Shown: one piece after another, positions 57,873 to 64,000 of the stretch
Position numbering within the stretch: the first letter of the stretch is position 1
Layout: every line of letters begins with the position of its first letter
Origin: Dallia pectoralis
Lineage: Eukaryota > Chordata > Actinopteri > Esociformes > Umbridae
DNA length: 64,000 nt
Assembly (NCBI GenBank): GCA_029465975.1
Contig: CM055753.1
Coordinates: 4,018,795-4,082,794, forward strand
Direction: 5' to 3'
Position numbers and translations under genes: made by a program
Notes under the pieces: generated by a model
The model's database searches: none
The model's input: the letters and a program-made list of their open reading frames with translations, nothing else
What the model was told of the DNA's origin: nothing

Positions 57873-59225
57873 TCTCCTAACTCACGTGAGTCCGCGCGCA
57901 GCAGGTACGTTACGTATTACATAGGTTACGGAGGGAGGGGAATAACATTCAGCTCATCAGACATTACAGCCACTCTCTGATCATAACCCAATTCTCCACT
58001 GAAGTAAAATGGCCAGCCAGTTAACCCAGATTAGCAGCTGGTGATATGAAACATCCCTGTTAGGTGGTCATTCATTTCTTAAATTTTATTGGGTTAGTCG
58101 TGTAGCTCTTATTGCCTAAAGGTTAATACACCCGGTTAACAAGCCAAAAAATATTATTTAACTGCTCAAATTACTCTTGATGATCTTTAATAATAATGGC
58201 GTCCACTATAATCTTTATTATAAATAGAATATTGATAGTCCGGACAGGATTAAATTACCAAAAAACGAATTGTGGTATATGATATGGTATCTGCACCTTT
58301 TCAATCTTTCTTTGCCAACACTACCAAACTATCTCCTGCATAGAAGGTCATGCTCTGTCAATGTACTACTATCATCTGAAGAATCTGTCTCCTGAGTCTG
58401 CCTCCTCCACACTGCTCCCCCCTCCTCATTCTATTACTCTTTTATCGTCTCCTTTCCTCTGGGTTCACACGGCCCTGTTCTTCTGCTCTGTGACCACGTG
58501 ACTCACTGTGAGAAAACAGAAGACAGCTGGGGGCAGCTGAGCAAAAATGGCCCAAAACAAAACTTCTGAAAACTATCCCTTTTTTTTAGAAAGTTAATCT
58601 TTGAGATTTGGGGTTACTCTAATTATGACAATTTTAAAACACTGTGTCTGATCTGTTTTAATATAATTACCGATATAACATATCATTTTGTATGTAGTTC
58701 TGAAGGAATATTCTTTTGAGCTACATTGTACAACATTGTACAGGTGAAGTTTTTATGCTTTTAAATGGGTTATCATCTTTTACACAATTTCTGTTTGGGG
58801 TTTTTTCACTTTAATTACAGGTCTGTTTTGGCCTAGCTTATCTCTTTGCGGCAAGGCATGGTGTCACATTTTTGGAACAGCGAATTGCAATAAAATGTAA
58901 ATACAAAATAACAATTGACATAGAAGTTCAATTGACATTCGAATTGTCAACATCGAAACAGCGTTCAAGTGATAGGTTAACGTTCTACTGCAATTCCTAG
59001 TCCTAGTTTTTAGTACGGGTGAAATCTAACTTTATCATTGAACATCTAGGACACATATGGATTTGATGCATCTGACAAATTTACTGTTGATAGGTTTCAA
59101 AGGACTAATAATGGCCACCATCTAAAGGTCAGAAACCTGATGTATGTGCAGGAGAGGCTGTGTTTGTTTTCATGTTGCCCCGGGTTGCAGCCACACGAGG
59201 AGTAGCCTCATAGTGAAGGCAGACA

Positions 59226-59228
<3 letters not shown>

Positions 59229-59262
<34 letters not shown>
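59229..59262. repeat. GT microsatellite
   Basis: Seventeen uninterrupted TG steps. Confidence 0.97.
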
Positions 59263-59263
<1 letters not shown>

Positions 59264-62200
59264 TGTAATGTACAGGCCTCTGTTCTCCCACCAACCTGTA
59301 ATAGAACCCTTTATTACAACACGATCCCCTCAGCTAAGGTCACAGGGCTAATTTAGTGCCCTGGCAAGCATATTGAAAATCTATTAAAATAAACTGGGCC
59401 TAGTGAGCTAGGCAGCCATGACAGCTTTCTGGCACTGAGAAGTAATTCCCTACAAGAAGGTCCAGGAAAAGGCACCTGGTGTATCAGCTCGCTCTTCAAC
59501 ATTGGAAAGCTTTTTCTGTCATTTGGGAAGCAGAGGAGCTACAAAATATTAAATTTATCGGATAAATAAAACCACTCTGCCAGTAGACACAAATCTGCAA
59601 TAAAATTATTTAACATACATTGGCACATACATTGGCAAATAAAAATATTCATGTTAAAACACAATAAGGCCTAAAAGCTTCTTTCGTTGTACTTACTTTG
59701 TTGTAAGTGAGATACACAAAGGCTTCAAGTCTCCTCAGGGATCTGTTTAAACAGGTTGTTGTCTACCTGGGTGCTCATACTGGAACCAGTCGGTTCCAAT
59801 TTACTAAGTGATGTAATCGAGCTACTCTTTATGAGTGTTCTCTAATGTGAGATCAAGTCAGTTGTGGTTAAACTACAATCATCAACTAACCATCAATGTA
59901 TTTGCTTAAAACATTTATGCTATCTCGTTTCATGATCTGTCTGATGTATAATCTGTCTTGTTTTAGTTCCAAATTCCGCCTATATAATTAGGGAATAATT
60001 TTATAATAATTTCCTCATATGCCACCATTATTGTCTCTCAATGTTCAAGTTATTTTAATGCCAGCTGGTGCTTACAATTCCTGGATTGTGGGTTTGATTG
60101 TGATAGAATGCCAGTATTCAAACAGTATGAAAATGTATACTGTAATTCACTTGGGACTTCTGTCTAAAAATGGTCCCCATAAAATATGTGCAACCGTCAG
60201 GCCAAAATTGGGCCATCAGGCCAGTAGTTTTGTCCACCTCTATCAGTTAAAGTTGTTGATGTGGGGGATGGTACTGAAGCTAAGTGAAGATCTGCTGCAC
60301 ATACCATGATACCACACAGTCCTACTTCCTGCTGTTTCTTAGAAAGCTTGGTCCATTGGCTTTTTGCATAACTGTCATTCATTGAGACGTGGTATTGAGA
60401 TATTATCTAAGGGACTGTTTGGATATTAAAATACATATTTAAACCTACAAACCAGTGGCCCTACCACATCGGCCATATTGTTATGATGTACATTGACTTC
60501 TGCTTAACTTTACTTTGATAAAACAAAATAATATATTTTTTGCATATATTCTCAAAAACGGTATAAATAGTACTATGATGGGTCCCTTCAGATAACCCGT
60601 CTTTTTCCTTTGATGACGGTACATTGTTTTTTACTGTGAAAAACAAAGAACAACAGGCCTGATTTTTGTAAGATCTCCTTGTCTGCTTTAATTTGTTTGG
60701 GAAAAGAAATGAAACCAAAATGAACTAGTTTCACTGGCCCTCGTTGGGAAATCAAACATTACCCTAAAAACCATGTTGAACTGAAACCTATTGTATCCGT
60801 CCTCCCTAAATGCCATAGGACTATAGACAGGATTTGAATATAATACCACTCAAATGATGACTGGGTAAAAACAACGAACTTCATGTAAATAATGTGTGGA
60901 TGTACATAACATCACAGCAAACACGGTATCTTATATGTAGAGGTTTTGAACAAGCACATGTCAGTTTAGAATGAGGAAGTCATGGTGTACACCACACCCA
61001 CTAATGAATGGGCTTGCTCGTCTTCTTTTTACTTTCTCTTTATGCTGTCAGACTCAAGGTGAGCTTTTTCTTTCTTTGTTAAAATGTTTTACTTTAACCA
61101 ACTTGCCTAGCCTTTGATTTTAGACAAATATGTTGTGTCGTGTTAAGCATGCATGTCCGAAACTAAGTATTTTAAGAGAACAGCCTATTCAGTTTAAAAT
61201 TAACGTCTAATGTACTCTAGCCCAACTATTTATGCTAGTACAGAAGTCATAATAGCTGTGTGAAATGTTGGAAGTGAATAGTCTTGTGACAGAGGCACTG
61301 GAATCAATGAAATGTCCTCACTGTTGTTGATTGTGTGTGGTATTCATACATCTGTGAGCAGGTTGGACATACAGTTCATTTCTTCAATCCATTATGTCCA
61401 CCAGAAGAATAATGGCAGTAGACTGTTGAAATGTATCCAAGGTAGAGAATAGAAAGAGTGTCGTTGTGAAGGGGCTTATTCATCACTGAGTAAGAACACT
61501 GCATCTCGGCAGACTGCAGAATTAACCTCAAACTTGACAGTGTGTTGTTGTGTGTTCCACATGACATCATATTACCACCATAGTATACTAATTTTGACCA
61601 AAGACCTATAGGTCCATTAGGGACCATAGGATGCCATTGGGGATGTGTGCATGCTGTGGACTGTTTTTAGCTACGTTGTACAAGCAGGAAATGGGTCACT
61701 TCATCAGAGCCATGTTATTACCACAGTATATCCGCTCTTGTATAGAATTAAATGGCAAGATGAACCGGACTGCATAAAATAGAGAACAGGCACTGACAAA
61801 ATACAGTATCTACTTCTACATACATTGTGTTGTTTAAGGTTAAAGCAGCAAGCCTGCTAATTAACACAATATGATTTTTTGAAATGACATTTCCCCAAAA
61901 GGTCAACCACACAGAGAAAACCACAAAAGTAATTCATAGGCAAAATATTTTAATTAGTTGCAAGTGCCTTGCAGCGTTTTGTAAGTTGGTAAATTATTTG
62001 TTTCCCCGTGGTTGTTTTTTTTGGTCTTAAAATTGTTGACTTTATTAATTTATTTATTTACTTCATCCAATGTGCCATGGACATATTTTTTGTCATGTGC
62101 TTGGTTTTGCCATTTGGTGGGATGAGTGCTGGATTGCAAGTACAATTCTTGTAGCCTGGAAGCCCTTTGACTAGATTATTCAAGTCTTGGCATAGGAACT

Positions 62201-63462
62201 CTACAACTTCTCTTTACATGCATTCAATTGTGGTGTGCAACAATTTCATGAACATAAAAGCAAAGGGTGGAGAATTTTTCAACCTAGAGAGTCATTCTGT
62301 GATTTTTCCTACGGTGGTCCCGCAAATGTTAACAAAACCACTTGGAATTTCATAACAAATTGAGTTATGACAGCGATTCAACTTATAGAGTAAACAACAT
62401 AGAACCCAGCCAAATGTTTGTTTGAACAAATATTGTATTGATCGCAAAAGTCCCAGACTGCATTTCATGGCCCCAGTTGTTTCTCCTGGGCTCTCTACTT
62501 ACTTTCAACAGAAAATACACACTATCAGGTACTTTTTTGGGACTTATCTGATCTGCTAGCAGTGATTATCTATAACACTGAGCAGTGAGCACACTATCAA
62601 ATGGTGACGATTCACAGTCGGAAGATATGAAAAACACCCAAAACAGCATTTAGACAAGTTTGGATGCACAGATGCTTTTATCTACAGTCTCAATAGTTAT
62701 CTATTTGTGCGTGGTCTTTGCCTTAATAGAGCAAAAACCTTGCTTAACACTTTCATTGCAAAAGTACAAAAACTACTTCCACTTAAATAAAAAAAGATTT
62801 GTCAAGTCACAGAACACCTATTAAAGGTTTTACTGAATTGTCTCACTGTGCCTTCACTGTGGATGAAGATTGTTACAGTATTACAATGAATCTCCACTTT
62901 AGGTGAGAGCAACATGTCCAACTAAGCAACAGAAATATCTGAGATATACAAGACTCATGAACATTCTACAGGAAAGCTCTGACACCAACAAGTAGTTGAC
63001 TTTCTCTTCAACAACACAAATGTCCCAATTAGTTGCCTTAAATAAAATAATCAATTTGCAAGTTTTGAACTGTTATGTCTGTTTACCATTTGAACGGTTA
63101 TACAATAGGCTATGTCAGTATACCATTTGTTCAAGTGGGACTAAAGTTATTTCTATTTTTATGAGACCATGCCTGAGGTAATTAGATGAACATGTCTTCC
63201 CTGCTACAACCTTGTAAACGTTCAATTTGTCCAGCCTTACTAATTGATATGGTCAAAACCATGAGTGTGTGAATTGAATCTAAATGTCCATCTTTGTAGG
63301 AAGGCTATCACATCCTTTGCTTTCATCTCGTATGTTGTGAGCTTGTTATTTAGGTTGACAACAGTAAATGCATTAGGTCATGTCCAGAATGCAGAACATC
63401 CATGTTTCTACGAATCACAGCCAGTTAAACAGCCTCCGTAATTACCGCAAGGCGGTTCCGCA

Positions 63463-63553
63463 ATGGGCGCATGCACGAGCTCAGTGAACTGTGCACCCTG
63501 TACATTCACAGCGAGGCAGTTCCGCGCGCAACAAATCCTGTTTCACCAGTCAG
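63463..63553 (+). CDS. Speculative first coding exon at the right edge
   Basis: From ATG 63463 an open frame reads MGACTSSVNC and continues about 30 codons to CAG|GTAAGG, a strong donor. The surroundings are CpG-richer than the spacer. MG at the start, C4 and S6 would fit an N-myristoylation/palmitoylation signal. Nothing downstream can be checked, so a non-coding first exon or chance are equally possible. Confidence 0.25.
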
Positions 63554-63947
63554 GTAAGGACATTCCACAGCATGTTTTCAGATCATATCTAATATGAATA
63601 CAACCTTAAGCAGATATTTGCTGTAACTATGTTGACTGCACGGCCGTTTGTCCCTTTAATCAAATAAAATGCGGGGTGCCAGGCTTCGAGATTTTACAGT
63701 AAAATACAGGAAGGAAATATGACCACTACATGGCTACACTACTGACTGCGTAATTTAGCTATCGGAGCGCATATGCGAGGAGCTGGCGAGGCGAACAGAT
63801 GACAATTTAAGTAGCCTGTCTACGGCTGTAGCGCATGTCAATCTTAAATTAATTTAGTTTCCGAAATATAAATGTATTATTTTTAAAACAAATGCACCGA
63901 TTGAGTGAGCACTGCGTCATTGACTCACTCTGTCAGACACGTTCAGC

Positions 63948-64000
63948 AGCTCGAGCGCCTTGCTACTAGCTCTCACGTAGTAGCTCGAGCGCCTTGCTAG
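63948..64000. repeat. 34-bp direct repeat at the window edge
   Basis: agctcgagcgccttgcta occurs at 63948 and again at 63982. It may be the start of another tandem array that continues outside the window. Confidence 0.8.

Larger units (their letters stand above)
56863..63440. other. Downstream spacer, no gene recognised
   Basis: AT-rich sequence with no recognisable exon on either strand. It contains a three-copy CCAAT repeat at 57728-57872, a GT microsatellite at 59229-59262 and a degenerate MITE near 61560-61655. The open frames here are short and unrecognised. Confidence 0.6.

Overview
This is nuclear DNA from a vertebrate, almost certainly a teleost fish. It holds four spliced protein-coding genes, identified by reading exons with GT/AG borders and matching phases: FHL3 (+, 5' part outside the window), MEAF6 (-), STPG1 (+) and MAP7D1 (+). 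The introns and spacers are full of fish-type repeats: Tc1-like transposon relics, a palindromic MITE family with 'tagtgcactac'-type cores, tRNA-derived SINEs, one solo LTR with a clean target-site duplication, and many minisatellites. The repeat repertoire suggests a pike- or salmon-like fish (Protacanthopterygii), which is inference. There are no bacterial operons, CRISPR arrays or rRNA genes.

Layout: 1-1770 is a 50-bp minisatellite, probably in an FHL3 intron. 2545-6394 holds the last four coding exons of FHL3, with its 3' UTR to about 6975. 6975-10215 is a spacer. 10215-14208 is MEAF6 on the minus strand, including a 30-nt cassette exon. 14209-14751 is a divergent promoter shared with STPG1 and carries two tandem RFX-like X-boxes. 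14752-17270 is STPG1. 17270-21400 is a repeat-poor spacer. 21400-56850 is MAP7D1 with 18 coding exons (about 799 codons), including a 15.9-kb first intron, a 21-nt microexon, two NAGNAG acceptors, an intron made almost wholly of CA repeat, and an 11-nt last coding segment. 56850-64000 has no recognised gene, apart from a speculative first exon near the right edge.

Functional context: FHL3 is a LIM-only scaffold and transcription cofactor. MEAF6 is a subunit of NuA4/TIP60 and HBO1/MOZ acetyltransferase complexes. STPG1 is a sperm-tail PG-rich repeat (ciliary) protein. MAP7D1 is a microtubule and kinesin-1 adaptor. Their human orthologues all lie on 1p34-p36 (from memory), so the window looks like conserved synteny and not a functional cluster. 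FHL3 and MEAF6 converge, MEAF6 and STPG1 diverge, and STPG1 and MAP7D1 are in tandem.

The most unusual things here are structural: a 33-bp minisatellite with higher-order organisation, a direct repeat pair flanking a frame-symmetric exon pair of FHL3, a cassette exon next to a MITE hairpin in MEAF6, and an in-frame His/Thr-rich reading frame through the CA-repeat intron of MAP7D1.
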